Below are positions 12,411 through 22,645 of a stretch of 64,000 bases of DNA, one piece after another. The stretch is from Humulus lupulus (Eukaryota > Streptophyta > Magnoliopsida > Rosales > Cannabaceae): positions 34,046,107-34,110,106 of the forward strand of contig NC_084802.1 of assembly GCF_963169125.1 (NCBI RefSeq), read 5' to 3'. Each line of letters starts with the position of its first letter. The stretch's first letter is position 1. The notes under the pieces were generated by a model, which was not told the DNA's origin, did not search any database, and saw only the letters and a list, made by a program, of their open reading frames with translations. A program made the position numbers and the translations under genes.

Positions 12411-12418
12411 AGTCTTAG

Positions 12419-12852
12419 GAGAATGTAACTTCTATAAGGTATCACCATGGAAAGGGAGTAAGGAATTAAGGCAAGTTAAGCCCTAGTTCATTTTGGCAGT
12501 TGAATCCTGGATAGGTCTGGATAGGTTGATTCTGGATCAGTTATATCTTAGCACTGGCAGTTGTATACAGTAAGTTATGTACTTCCATGCAGTGGACATG
12601 GGTTAAAGGAACTTATGGGTTAAGTTATGAGAATCTGAAAGTTGAGGTTAAGTATTCCGGTAAGGAATAGCCAGCTCAGATTGTAACATAAGTAATAAGG
12701 TTCTGCTGAATAGAGTATACCTTGAGTTAAAGTAATGCTATAGAGATAGTGAGGTCGAGGAAGCGACCTGGAGAATTGGAAACAATTGTGCAGAATTTCC
12801 ATTCCGAGTTGAGTAAATTTCGAGGTCGAAATTTCTATAAGGAGGGGATAGT
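12419..12852 (+). mobile_element. 3' end of a Tekay-type internal region with polypurine tract
   Basis: It opens with a fragment reading FYKVSPWKG, a signature of the integrase C-terminal part in gypsy pol. It ends with the AATTTCGAGGTCGAAATT motif and a GGAGGGGATAG polypurine tract that touches the LTR at 12853. Most of pol between gag and this point is missing. Confidence 0.65.
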
Positions 12853-15522
12853 TGTAATGCCCCGAATTTCCTAATAAGGGTTAGGACCTTGATTAGAGGG
12901 CCGGGAGGGCCATAATTGAGTTATGATGCTAGTTAATGATCATATGCATGTTTATGTGAATTATATGATGAGAAATGCGTGCATATGGGAGTATTTATAA
13001 GGGCATTTTGGTAATTTGGCCGCTGTGGGCATAATTGTGTATTTTGGGTGCATGTTTGTGATTAATTAATATAGCCACATTATAAGGTGGATTGGTTCGG
13101 ACTAGTCGTCATGAGACGATCATGAAATGCGAGTGCTCGGTCTAGTCATAACGGGTTTAAGTCTGGGGCTTGGGGTGAGTCTCAGGGTGAGTTTAATAAT
13201 TAGAGCATTACCGGGAATTAAAGGGTAATGGGATATGGATTATTGGTGTTTGAGGTTATTGAGAATAGCGGGAATTGGAGGGTGTTAATTGTGATTAATG
13301 AAATAGGTGCGAAAGGACGCCTTTGACCTTGGTGGCTTTTAAGGTTTTATTTTAGACCTAAGGGTATTTAGGTCCTTCCCCCTCAAAGGATATATATTAG
13401 CCATTAAGGCTGCAGAAGAGTAACAAAAAAAGAGTCTCTCCTCCTTCTCTCCCGATAGATTTTCTTCCTCTTTTCTCTTTGGATTTTCGAGCTCAGTTTG
13501 AGGAATTAAGCCAAGGAGCCAAGCTTAGCCAAGCTAGGGTTATGCTCCACCATTGAAGGGGGTGTGTTGCTGAGATTGAGGTGAGTTTCTAGCCACTAAA
13601 ACTCTTGGTTTTGCTCTGTTTTCTTAGTTAAGTTTCAGCTGGTTTTTGGGTTGGAAACTTGGGAATTGGTTGGAGTTTTGGCTAGGGTTCTTGGGGTTGT
13701 GGTCCCTAGGACATGTGGGGATGGTTTTTGGGTTCATTTGGCACCAAAAATGGAATTTGGAAGCATTGGAATCGAGTTAGAATTGAAGGAGTCAAAGAAG
13801 GAAGTTTCAGGGGTGGCTCTGTCTGGGGGTAACGCTACAGCGCCCATCAGAGGGCGCTATAGCGCTACACAGGGCTTCAGTAGGGCGGTTGTGGTTCTGT
13901 CTTGAGCGCTGGGGCGCTAGAAGAGCAGCGTTGTAGTGCTACCCTGTTCCTTCAGAACCCTGTTTTGGGTGTTTTTAAGGGTTTTTGGCTCGGGGTTTCA
14001 ATCCTTAAGGCCCGGGATCGAATCTACTCACTGCGTGGGCATGTTTCAAGGTCCCGAGAGTGGGGTTTGGGTTAAGACCCTGTCTTTGTGAATTTTCATT
14101 AATTGGAGATTGTTTTGGTTATGACTAGGTGACCGTTAAAGGATTAAGGATCGATCGTTCTCAGGGGTCGTTCTTGTTCTAACTCTCACTCGAACCGGAG
14201 GTAAGAAAACTGCACCCTGTGTATATGTGACATGCATGGCTGTTATTGATGCATGTTGGTTGACTATTGAGTATGACATGCATGGCTATTCTTGATGCAT
14301 GTTGGTTGACTATTGAACGTGACATGCATGGCTATTATTGGTGCATGTTGGATTGTTGAATATTATGCATATGATGCGTGAGAAACATGTGATTAGGACA
14401 TGCTTGTATACTGAGTATGATATCATTCAGAGCTTGAGCCTCTGTGTTTGTGCGTGATCCTAATTGTACTAGTACTTGTTAAGTAAGCATGCTGAATAAC
14501 TTGTTTATGGATATTGGATATGTGACATATGTTTGGTGGCATGACTTACTTGTGTGTGGCACTGACTTATTAGTCAGAATCGGCAATGGTGTCAGATCCA
14601 TCTGTGAAGCTGTGACTTATTAGTTAGGTTCACAACGGGCTGAGCACTGGTCATGTTTCACTGACCCAAGAGTCAGAAATGGCAGAGCGTTGTGAACGCC
14701 GGGCCAAATGTAGATTAGATCTAATCGAGGTCGGCATTGAATGATTCATATGGGGTATTAATGTTGGACCGACCGGAAGGTCAATGAAAAACTATAAGCG
14801 CTTGCCTGGTCTAAGACCAGATGTTCATAGCCAGGGCATATGGCCCCGGTGACTGTTTGTCACATGGCTAGGGGACGCTGTCCATAGTTACGACTCTAGA
14901 GTTGGGAGGAAGGTTATGTTGGTGACCAATCACCATGCACCTGTCCTGATCAAACTTATGAAAGGACAACCTACCAGTTAAGCCCTGGTGACCTTATCGT
15001 CACATGGCTAAAGGGTGTTGTCCCCACATTTGTGACTCTTGCGTTAGTCACCTATTTGTTTGGACTGCTGGTCCTGAATAATCATTACAGTTACTGTTGA
15101 TATTATATCATGTTATATTGTGTTTTCTTGCTGGGCTTCGGCTCACGGGTGCTATGTGGTGCAGGTAAAGGTAAAAGAAAGCTGGACCATCCTTGAGTTG
15201 GAGAGCTTAGGTGATGACGTGTACATATGCAGCTGCTCGTCCGCCACGGCCGAGGTTTAAAGAGGAACTAGGGTTGAACCCTGTTTTGCCGCTTAGAACG
15301 GCCTGTTGTAAACATTTTCTGTAATAGACTCTGAAATTGTAGTTTCGGGATCCCAATGTATATAGTAAACGTTCTAGTGAAACGTTACATCTTATCCAAA
15401 AAATTTAATCCCTAAACCGCTAATCATGCTTAGTTACACGATTTTGACCAAATGACTTTATTAGCGAGTTTAGCACTGTTTACAAGGAACACCGTAACGG
15501 TCCCTGGAGTTGGGGCGTTACA
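12853..15522 (+). repeat. Tekay-type LTR of the permuted gypsy copy
   Basis: This 2.67-kb LTR starts TGTAATGCCCCG and ends GGGGCGTTACA. A polypurine tract lies directly upstream and a primer-binding site directly downstream, so this single LTR acts as both the 3' and the 5' LTR of flanking internal pieces. It contains donor-like sites at 13581 and 14201, a GC-rich palindrome block (about 13828..13945) and an acceptor-like GTGCAG ending at 15164. Downstream is the conserved segment with GGGATCCCAATGTAT shared by the other gypsy LTRs here. Confidence 0.85.
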
Positions 15523-15525
15523 ACT

Positions 15526-15537
15526 TGGTATCAGAGC
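15526..15537 (+). other. primer-binding site, initiator-Met tRNA type
   Basis: TGGTATCAGAGC lies three bases after the LTR end GTTACA. This is the common plant gypsy/Copia primer site complementary to the 3' end of initiator-methionine tRNA. Confidence 0.9.
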
Positions 15538-16018
15538 GAGCCAAGGTTTATGGTTCCTGAAGACAAGCTGGGCATGTACACTCATCACTGAAGATAGCTT
15601 CACTCATGGAATGGTAACTATTTATGTAGTTATGTGCATAATTGCTTAAATGGAATGTAAATGCTTTACCTGCACATTGTATTAGGGAGCATGAGATTCT
15701 GATAGAGCCTGGCTCTTGACTATATGATTATATGCTCCATGGAAATGTTTATGAACATGGTCATTTGATTACCTGCTTCAAGAATATATAAATGTGTTAT
15801 GGCATGCTAGAGTTGAGGCATGGCGTGAATCTTGGAAGAGCAGGGATTATGAGTGATGTATGAATGCCATGGGCATGTTTGTAGCACTGCAAGTGGTTTA
15901 AGATTGTGGTGTGGTAAGATCTATCCCGTGGGGGAAAGCCCTTGATATGCTTATTGTGATTAATGGGTCAAGTTATTGACTGCAGATTTGATCAGGAGGT
16001 TTATGTTCAAGGTAGATT
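15538..16018 (+). other. 5' leader of the permuted gypsy copy
   Basis: This is untranslated sequence between the primer-binding site and gag. Part of it (about 15560..15640) matches, on the opposite strand, the leader of the Tekay element at about 47590..47665, so the two elements are relatives. No gene is seen. Confidence 0.65.
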
Positions 16019-16423
16019 ATGAGGCCTGGTGATAGTTATGCAGGGGCTGGGAGTTACAGCCAGGGTATTAGTTCTTCGTCTGCATCTATGAATGTTCAGC
16101 AGATGCTTGCAAATTTTCAATTAAGATTGCAGAGGCAGGAGGGAGAGATCAGGTATTTGAAGCAACAGCGGAGTCTGTTGGGTAGTACCCCTTCCTTTGC
16201 TATGCCAAGGGTGGCATCAGTTTCAACTCAGCCTAGGGTTGAGAGTAGGTGGGAATTCCTCTGTGGAAGATTCCTGAAGTTTTACCCTCCAGTCTTTGAG
16301 GGAGGCCTAGATCCATTCAGAGCTGAGCAATGGATGGGCATGATCAGTTCCATTCTTGATAGTATGGGACTGGTGGGTCACGATAGGGTGATCTGTGCTA
16401 CATGTGTATTGCGAGAAGATGCA
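16019..16423 (+). pseudogene. N-terminal part of a gypsy gag
   Basis: The open frame starts with ATG at 16019, after the leader. It has a coiled-coil-like stretch (NFQLRLQRQEGEIRYLKQQR) and then the beginning of the gag core (FYPPVFEGGLDPFRAEQWM). It stops abruptly at CVLREDA, where it runs into Cassandra LTR sequence through a shared AGAAGATGCA. The missing continuation lies inverted at 12055..12410. In the intact virion core this protein would form the particle; here it is a fragment. Confidence 0.8.
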
Positions 16424-16592
16424 CCTTCCTGATATAGGTAGTACCTATCAATCCATTTAAGCCCTCTTCAACTGTGTAGTCCCATACCTACACAGTCTTA
16501 GAATCATTACACTTGACCTTCCCCAGGCGGTGTGGGATTGCACAGCTTACCCGGTCTTTCCCCTTACGGATCACGGGATTCTGACTGTCACA
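16414..16592 (-). repeat. detached duplicate of the Cassandra LTR end
   Basis: This 179-bp segment repeats 11877..12054 of the right Cassandra LTR, sharing its variants (GATATAGGTAGTACC) rather than those of the left LTR. It carries the terminal TGTCACA that the right LTR lacks, followed by GCTGC, the probable target duplication of the Cassandra insertion. It contains no 5S-like boxes. Confidence 0.8.
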
Positions 16593-18442
16593 GCTGCCGA
16601 ACACGGGGACCCCTGGGGCTAGCGTATCCGGGCGAGGTAACTCACCTATGATTTTGACTTACGCTCCCCAAGTTGGAGACTTAGCTAGGGATAGGATAGC
16701 ACTTCGAGGCCCCATGTTTGGGGCTGACGGGGAGATGAGACCTTCGTCTCACGTTCCCGTAGGCTCGGAAATTCTCATGTACTTGTCCGGATTCCTCCAA
16801 TATGGGAATTTCCTGAACCCGGATGACATGGGGGACCGAGTCTATTCTTTCACGCTAGATGAATTGAGTCATGTCCGGGGCTTAGATAAGGGTTCGTCCC
16901 GGGTCGCTCTTAGTTTTGACTTCTCTGTTTGCATGTTAATTGTACTGACTTCTTTTCATTTGTGTTTGTTTCAGGAGATTCCGACATGTCCGATCCCGTG
17001 GACGAGATGAGGCAGTTCCTTAAGATCCGGGCTTCCAGGGCAGCCAAGGTCGCGGCAAAGAAGGCAGCCAGCCAAGAAAACATCCGAGGCACCAGGCCCG
17101 GAACTCCCCCACAGCAAAGAGACGCCAGGGGCGGATCCCCGACCCGGCCAGGTTGCACTTGCCGCAGTTCTTATTACGGCCGTGGACCTAGCCACCGTCC
17201 CCAACCTTGTTCAACCTCCGGTGATTGATCTGGAGCTGGGACCTGTGGTAAGCCAGAGTTCCAGAAAGTGGGCCGCGGGGCCAGGCGCGGAGGAGGCAGA
17301 AATCGGGAACAAGAGGCCCCGGACGAGGCGGGCTAGCTCGGTTGGAGAGTCGTTCGGGGAAAGTCGCCTCGCCGCGAAGGACCTTCCGGCAACACTGGCC
17401 CTTCCTGTCCATCTGGCCTTACTCGAGGATGGGGAAGCTGTATTGCGAGACGAGCAGTCCAAGCTTATTTCCCGGACCTGGGAGAGTGGCTGGGAAAGGA
17501 GGGACGAGACCTACAAGACCCTGACGATTCGTCGTCAGGTTGAATTCGCTGAGCGCCCGGCGGCTTTTAGCGCCCCTCAGCCAATCGTGGATCAGCTAGT
17601 CGCCGAGACGGGCTTCCGCCCTAAGCTGGGGCAGGACACATCCCCATTCGCGGCGAACCTGCTGGATCAGGTGGGGAACACCATGTCCAATCTCCAATTG
17701 AAGCGATATGCCACCATCGCTAACCCGGACATGCTGTTAATTTCCCAAGCTCTCCGCCGTCAAGCCACCACTGTAAGTTTGCTTTGCATCTTCTTTCTTC
17801 TTTTCCTTGTTCAGTAAGGATTCTTCTAACTTTGCTTTTTTCTAGGATGCTCTCCTATCCCATCGGAATGCTGACTTGGTGGCCGAGGCGACCATGAAGA
17901 TGGAGACGCTCCAAATGGAGCTGGAGGCGGCCGTGAACCAAAGGGAAGCCGCCAAAGAGGCCTTGGCCAGGGAGACAGGCCAGGCAAATGAGTCCCTGGC
18001 CAAAACGGTTGCTTAGGCCGAAGCGGACCGCGCGGAGCTCGAACGGGCCACTTTCCGGAATGAAGAGGCCATGTCCCGGAAGGAGGCCGAGGCTGACGAG
18101 AAGATGGCCTTTCTGGAGGCGGAGCTTCTCCGAGTAAAGACCACAGAGGAGGCAGCCGCGACCGCGGCTATCCAGGACTGGGAGAAGGTCAAAGGTTTGG
18201 AGGCCCGGATCCATGAGCTGGACGGCTCGCTTCGCCAAGAGGTGAAGGCGCACGAGGAGACCCACCGCGCAAGAGAGCAGGCGGACGACATGCTGCGCGT
18301 CACCTTCGAGGAGGCCATCTACATGGCCTGGCGCAAGGACAAGAGCATGAACCTCCTGATCTTTCCTGACTCGGACTCAAAGAGAGCCGAGTTTGAGGCC
18401 AAGGAGAAAGAGGACGCGGAGCTCTTGGATGATGAAGCCTAG

Positions 18443-18848
18443 ACCCTGAATCTTTATCTCACCCTTTTTTTTTTTTTTGTAATAACATTTTTACGGACGC
18501 GTACGCGTCCGAGACAATTTGTAGTGTTTTATCTAGTTTATGTTATTTTTGTTGCTCTTGTTTTTATTATATTTTTTTTTATCACCGTGCTGAGCGTTTG
18601 GTCCTGGTTCCAAAGGCCTGGACTAGATTATTCCTGACTTTAACTTGTCAACTTACTTTAATCCCATCATCCAGGACCCAACGGTTTGGGCCATTAGGGA
18701 GTTGATAGTCATTACTGAATCTACTCGTCCAGTCTTCAACTTCAAAAATCTGATGGCCTGGGCCATCGGGGTTCGATTATTTTATTTTGAAACCTAGACT
18801 AGGACCCACACTTTAACAGTCGCGGGCGATGCCCTTGCCCTGGGGCAT
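18443..18848. other. spacer between antisense ORF and tandem repeat in the Tat element
   Basis: This is T-rich sequence after the antisense ORF stop, with no coding signal. A T run near 18467..18478 and a GTAATAACATTT segment follow the stop. It could be a 3' untranslated region for the antisense ORF, but this is only inferred from position. Confidence 0.5.
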
Positions 18849-19200
18849 ACCGGATACTTTTATCCTGTGGGCTAGCCTGAGGCTTGGTCCTCTTTATCGT
18901 ACCCCTGGACATCGTCGTCTGGGGCGGGACCAGCCTAAGGCTTGGTCATCTTTATCGTACCCTCGGACATCGTTCGTCCGGGGCGGGACCAGCCTGAGGC
19001 TTGGTCCTCTTTATCGTACCCCCGGACATCGTTCGTCCGGGGCGGGACCAGCCTGAGGCTTGGTCCTCTTTATCGTACCCCCGGACGTCGTTCGTCCGGG
19101 GCAGGACCTGCCTGAGGCTTGGTCCTCTTTATTGTACCCCCGTACATCGTTCGTCCGGGGCGGGACCTGCCTGAGGCTTTGTCTAACGGGGTTTGTACAC
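18849..19200. repeat. 59-bp tandem repeat in the Tat element, about 5.5 units
   Basis: GACATCGTTCGTCCGGGGCG followed by GGACCAGCCTGAGGCTTGGT and CCTCTTTATCGTACCCCCG repeats with starts at 18908, 18966, 19025, 19084 and 19143, a period of 58 to 59 bp. The middle units are nearly identical. The array lies between the ends of the integrase gene (minus strand) and of the antisense ORF (plus strand). Tandem repeats in this part of the element are common in Tat-lineage retrotransposons. Confidence 0.88.
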
Positions 19201-19444
19201 CCCAGACCTTGTCGGTCTGGGTCGGGACTAGGCTTGAGCCTTGCACCCCGCCTCGTATTTGTTCATACCGGGGATACCCCCCCAAGTGAGCAGAGACTGG
19301 TCTGGGGTCACTTGAGTATCATTTTCATTGTTTAATAACATTTCTTTATGGCATTTTGTACACGCCATTTTTATTATTCAAGGAATCGCCCTGAGGCGTA
19401 CATTATTTACAACGAAAATATAAAAATGGAACATGTTCTCCAGA

Positions 19445-20676
19445 CTACTGATAGTATTTACGGAGATGTTCTGCGTTCCAGGCTCTTGGGACTTTCGTGC
19501 CATCAAGCCGCTTTAAACGGTACGTTCCGGGGTGCACTTCGCGCTGGATCTCATACGACCCTTCCCAATTCGGGCCCAGAACCCCCACTCCTGGATCTTG
19601 GGTGGCCGGGAAGACTCTTCGCAGGACCAGATCGCCGGTTTCGAACCTTCGGCTTTTTACTTTAGAGTTGAAATGCTGGGCGATCTTGCCTTGGTACATC
19701 TTCAGCTGCACTTGTGACTCTTCCCGGATCTCCTCGATGAGATCTAGGGATTCCTAGAGTAAGGCGTGGTTCTGGGTGGGTTCGTACGTGTCTCTCCTGT
19801 GAGACGGGATGGTTGTTTCAACAGGGATGACGGCTTCGCATCCGTAGACCATGGAGTAAGGAGTGTGCCCGATGGATGTCCTTTCGGTGGTCCGGTAAGC
19901 CAACAACACGCGGGTTAGATCTTCGGGCCACTTACTCTTGCAGGCTTGGAGTTTTTTCTTTAACGTCCCTTTCAGGATTTTGTTGACGGCCTCTGCCTAC
20001 CCGTTCGCTTGGGGCCTAGCGACCGCGGAGAAGCTTTTGACTATACCATGTCTTTCACAGAAATCGGTGAAGTGGATGCTGTCGAATTGTTTTCCGTTGT
20101 CGGATACAATCTTGTAGGGGAGCCCGTACCGACACATGATATTGTTGATGGAGAAATCCAGGGCCTTCTTCGAGGTGATTGTACTCATGGGTTCTTCCTC
20201 AACCCACTTGGTATAATAATCGACGACCACGATGGCGTACTTCACCCCCCTTTCTCGGTCGGGAGCGATTCTACCAGATCGATTCCCCACACAGCGAAAG
20301 GCCAGGGGCTCGTCATCAGGGTTATTTCCGTTGGCAAGGCTCGTGGGACCTTCGCGTACCTTTGGCACTGCTCGCACTTGCGGATGTAGTCAATACAGTC
20401 TTTCTTCATAGTTGGCCCGAAATATCCTTGGCGCAGGATCTTTTTGGATAGACTGAGTCTGGCTGTATGGTCCCCACAGAAGCCTTCGTGCACTTCATGC
20501 AGGATGGCGCTTATTTCGGTCCCGGCCACGCACCTGAGGTATGGCATGGACAACCCCCTGCGGTAGAGTTTTCCGTCCACCATGACGTACCTGTGGACCT
20601 GGTACTGAAGCTTCCTGGCTGCGGCCCTGTCTGCTGGCAACGCGCCAGTTGTCAGGTAGTGGACAAGGGGTCCCAT
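19445..20676 (-). pseudogene. Tat integrase, decayed
   Basis: The integrase inserts retroelement DNA into the genome. The N-terminal zinc-binding module is visible (HEVHEGFCGDH, then CEQCQRY). The core follows with WGIDLVESLP, VDYYTKWVEEEP and SDNGKQF, carrying the first two catalytic aspartates. A stop follows RPQANG near 19997, just before the expected catalytic glutamate region (AEAVNKILK in the continued frame). A frameshift lies around 20245..20377 and another stop near 19755. The C-terminal part (KVKSRRFETGDLVLRRVF...) ends at HLRKYYQ and a stop at 19445. It lies downstream of the second RNase H. Confidence 0.85.
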
Positions 20677-20699
20677 CCAGGATGCGGAGTGGTCAATGG

Positions 20700-21190
20700 C
20701 GTTGATCGCAGAGACTTAGATGCTTGGCATGGGGAGATGGTTAACGAGGACCAGTTCGGACAGCTCCGCTTTGGCATCGGTGGCTAATTTTGCTTTCTGG
20801 GGATCTGGCGGATGGTGTGTCTCTTGAACGGCTGCAGCATTTCTCTCGTCTGAATCACATAAGCCACCATTCTCTCCCCTTTGGTTTGATATTCTCCTGA
20901 GACCTGCCTGACAACCAGCTGGGAATCGCTGTAGATCTCCAGGTTCGTGGCCTCTACTTCCCGGGCCAAACGCAATCCGGCAAGCAATGCCTCGTGTTCG
21001 ACCTCGTTGTTCGATGCTTTGAAATGGAAATGCAGTGCGTTTTGTAACTGGTGTCCTTGTGCGCGACACTAGGATGATTCCGACCCCTGCTCCATTCTCG
21101 TTCGAGGCCCCGTCCACGAACACCTTCCATACGGGCGCTGTGGGATCCGCGGGGTCGTCCGCCTGGGTGATCCCGGAACATTCCACGATG
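20700..21190 (-). pseudogene. second (archaeal-type) RNase H of the Tat polyprotein, decayed
   Basis: A second RNase H-like domain lies between the usual RNase H and integrase: WKVFVDGASNENGAGVGIIL, then after a frameshift near 20990 LAGLRLAREVEATNLEIYSDSQLVVRQVSGEYQ. Acidic residues of the active site are visible in VFVDGA and YSDSQ. Possession of this extra domain separates the Tat lineage from most other plant Ty3/gypsy elements. A stop follows RKQN near 20784. Confidence 0.8.
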
Positions 21191-22642
21191 AAGTCGGCTA
21201 GGGCTTGCCCCTTAATTGAAACTCTAGGAACGTAGGATATATCGAAATGACTTAGCTCCATGGCCCACTTTAAGAGTCTCCCTGACGACTCGGGCTTTTG
21301 CAACACTTGCTGCAAGGGGTGGTTGGTCAGAACTTTTATGGTGTGGGCCTGGAAGTAAGGCCGGAGCTTCCGGGATGCTATCAGTAGACAAAATGTCAAT
21401 TTTTCAATCAGCGGATACCGTGACTCGGCCCCCAACAACCTTTTACTCACGTAGTAGACCGGGAGTTGGGCTTTTTCCTCCTCCCGCACTAGTGCGACGC
21501 TGATCGCGTGCTCGGTCACTGCCAGATAGAGATATAGGGGCTCTCCGTCCACCGATTTCGCCAAGATCGGCGCTCGGGCCAGGTGCTCTTTCAGCTTTTG
21601 AAAAGCTTCTTCGCACTCGGTTGACCATTCGAAGCGTTGGCTTCCCCGAAGAACATTGAAGAACGGGATGCACTTGTCTGTGGCCTTAGAGACCAAATGG
21701 CTTAGGGCGGCTATCCGCCCGGTCAGACTTTGCACGTCTTTATGCTTTCGGAGAGAGGGCATGTCAATTAGTGCCTTGATCTTTTTCAGATTGGCCTCTA
21801 TTCCCCGGAAGCTCACTATGAACCCCAAGAACTTCCCGGAGGCCAAGCCGAAAGTGCACTTCTTGGGGTTCAGCTTCATCCCATACTTCCGAATGACCGC
21901 GAAGGCCTCGGCCAGGTCCTCCGAATGTTTCCTGGATGTCTTGGACTTGACCAGCATATCATCGATGTAGACTTCCATGTTTCGCCCCAGCTGGGCCCGG
22001 AACATTCGGTTGACGATCCTCTGATAGGTGGCACCGGCGTTCTTGAGCCCGAAGGGCATGACAATGTAGCAGTATATTCCCTTGTCGGTTTGGAAACTGG
22101 TGTGTTCCTGGTCTGCCACATGCATGGAAATCTGATTGTAGCCGGAGTAGGAGTCCATGAAGCTTAAGATCCACCATCTAGTCGATCTAGTCGCATCCAC
22201 CATCTAGTCGATCCAGGGAAGTGGGAAGCAATCCTTCGGACAAGCCTTGTTGAGATCCGTGAAATCGATGCATGTCCTCCATGTCCCGTTCGGTTTCGGC
22301 ACCAGAATGGGGTTGGCCAGCCATACGGGGTACACAGCCTCGCGGATGAAGTTGATCGATGACAGTTTCTCCACCTCTAGCTTGAGGGCCTCGGCCCCTC
22401 TCCGTTCCCAAGGGCCTTCGTTTTTGTCGGACCGGGGTCGCGTTCGGGTCGATGTTCAATGCATGGCAGATGATGTTACGGTCGATCCCCATCATATCTG
22501 ATTGAGACCAGTCCAGGATATCCTGGTTCTCCTTTACTTGGGTGATTATGGCGACTCGGACCTCTTCGGGCAGATTTTTCCCGACTTGGATTATCCTAGT
22601 CGGATCGGTGTCACTAATGCACACCTCCTCAATCCCATCCAT
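21191..22642 (-). pseudogene. Tat reverse transcriptase and RNase H, decayed
   Basis: The reverse transcriptase copies element RNA into DNA. The N-terminal part (22642 down to about 22440) reads up to RQKRRPLG before a frameshift, so fingers and palm are in different frames. The palm is clear after 22203: FMDSYSGYNQI, MPFGLKNAGATYQ, and the catalytic YIDDMLVKS. The RNase H follows, with EPLYLYLAVTEHAISVALV and LTNHPLQQVL, where a DA and DH pair would be usual, so both active-site positions look altered (YLAVT for YLAVS-like variants is common in this lineage). The frame from 22203 to 20716 is open over nearly 500 codons, which is long for such an old copy. Confidence 0.85.
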
Positions 22643-22645
22643 GGG

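Larger units (their letters stand above)
10741..18442 (+). pseudogene. antisense ORF of the Tat element, intron-containing, interrupted
   Basis: This gene-like sequence runs opposite to gag-pol. Two pieces (10741..11243 and 16593..18442) join in frame across the nested insertion, giving an EEAL/PNTG junction. Introns are visible. The first has donor GTAAGT at 10810, acceptor CAG at 10904 and a 20-base C run. The second has an acceptor at 16974. The third runs 17773..17845 (GTAAGT to CTAG). The last exon (17846..18442) encodes a Glu/Ala/Lys-rich coiled-coil-like stretch ending in an acidic tail. In-frame stops (for example TAG at 18013..18015) break it. Tat elements are known to carry such antisense ORFs, often related to the putative gypsy-type transposon family. 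That N-terminal domain is not recognisable here, so the function is unknown. Confidence 0.65.

Noticed and set aside
11998..12486. 162-codon plus-strand open frame
   Set aside because: It crosses three unrelated pieces (Cassandra LTR, antisense of gag, end of pol) and is open by chance.
18849..19200. CRISPR-like array (regular repeats)
   Set aside because: The repeats are head-to-tail 59-bp units without unique spacers, in a plant retrotransposon.
21656..21970. 104-codon plus-strand open frame and similar ones between 19500 and 25600
   Set aside because: They are shadows of the minus-strand Tat polyprotein, which shows the real domains.
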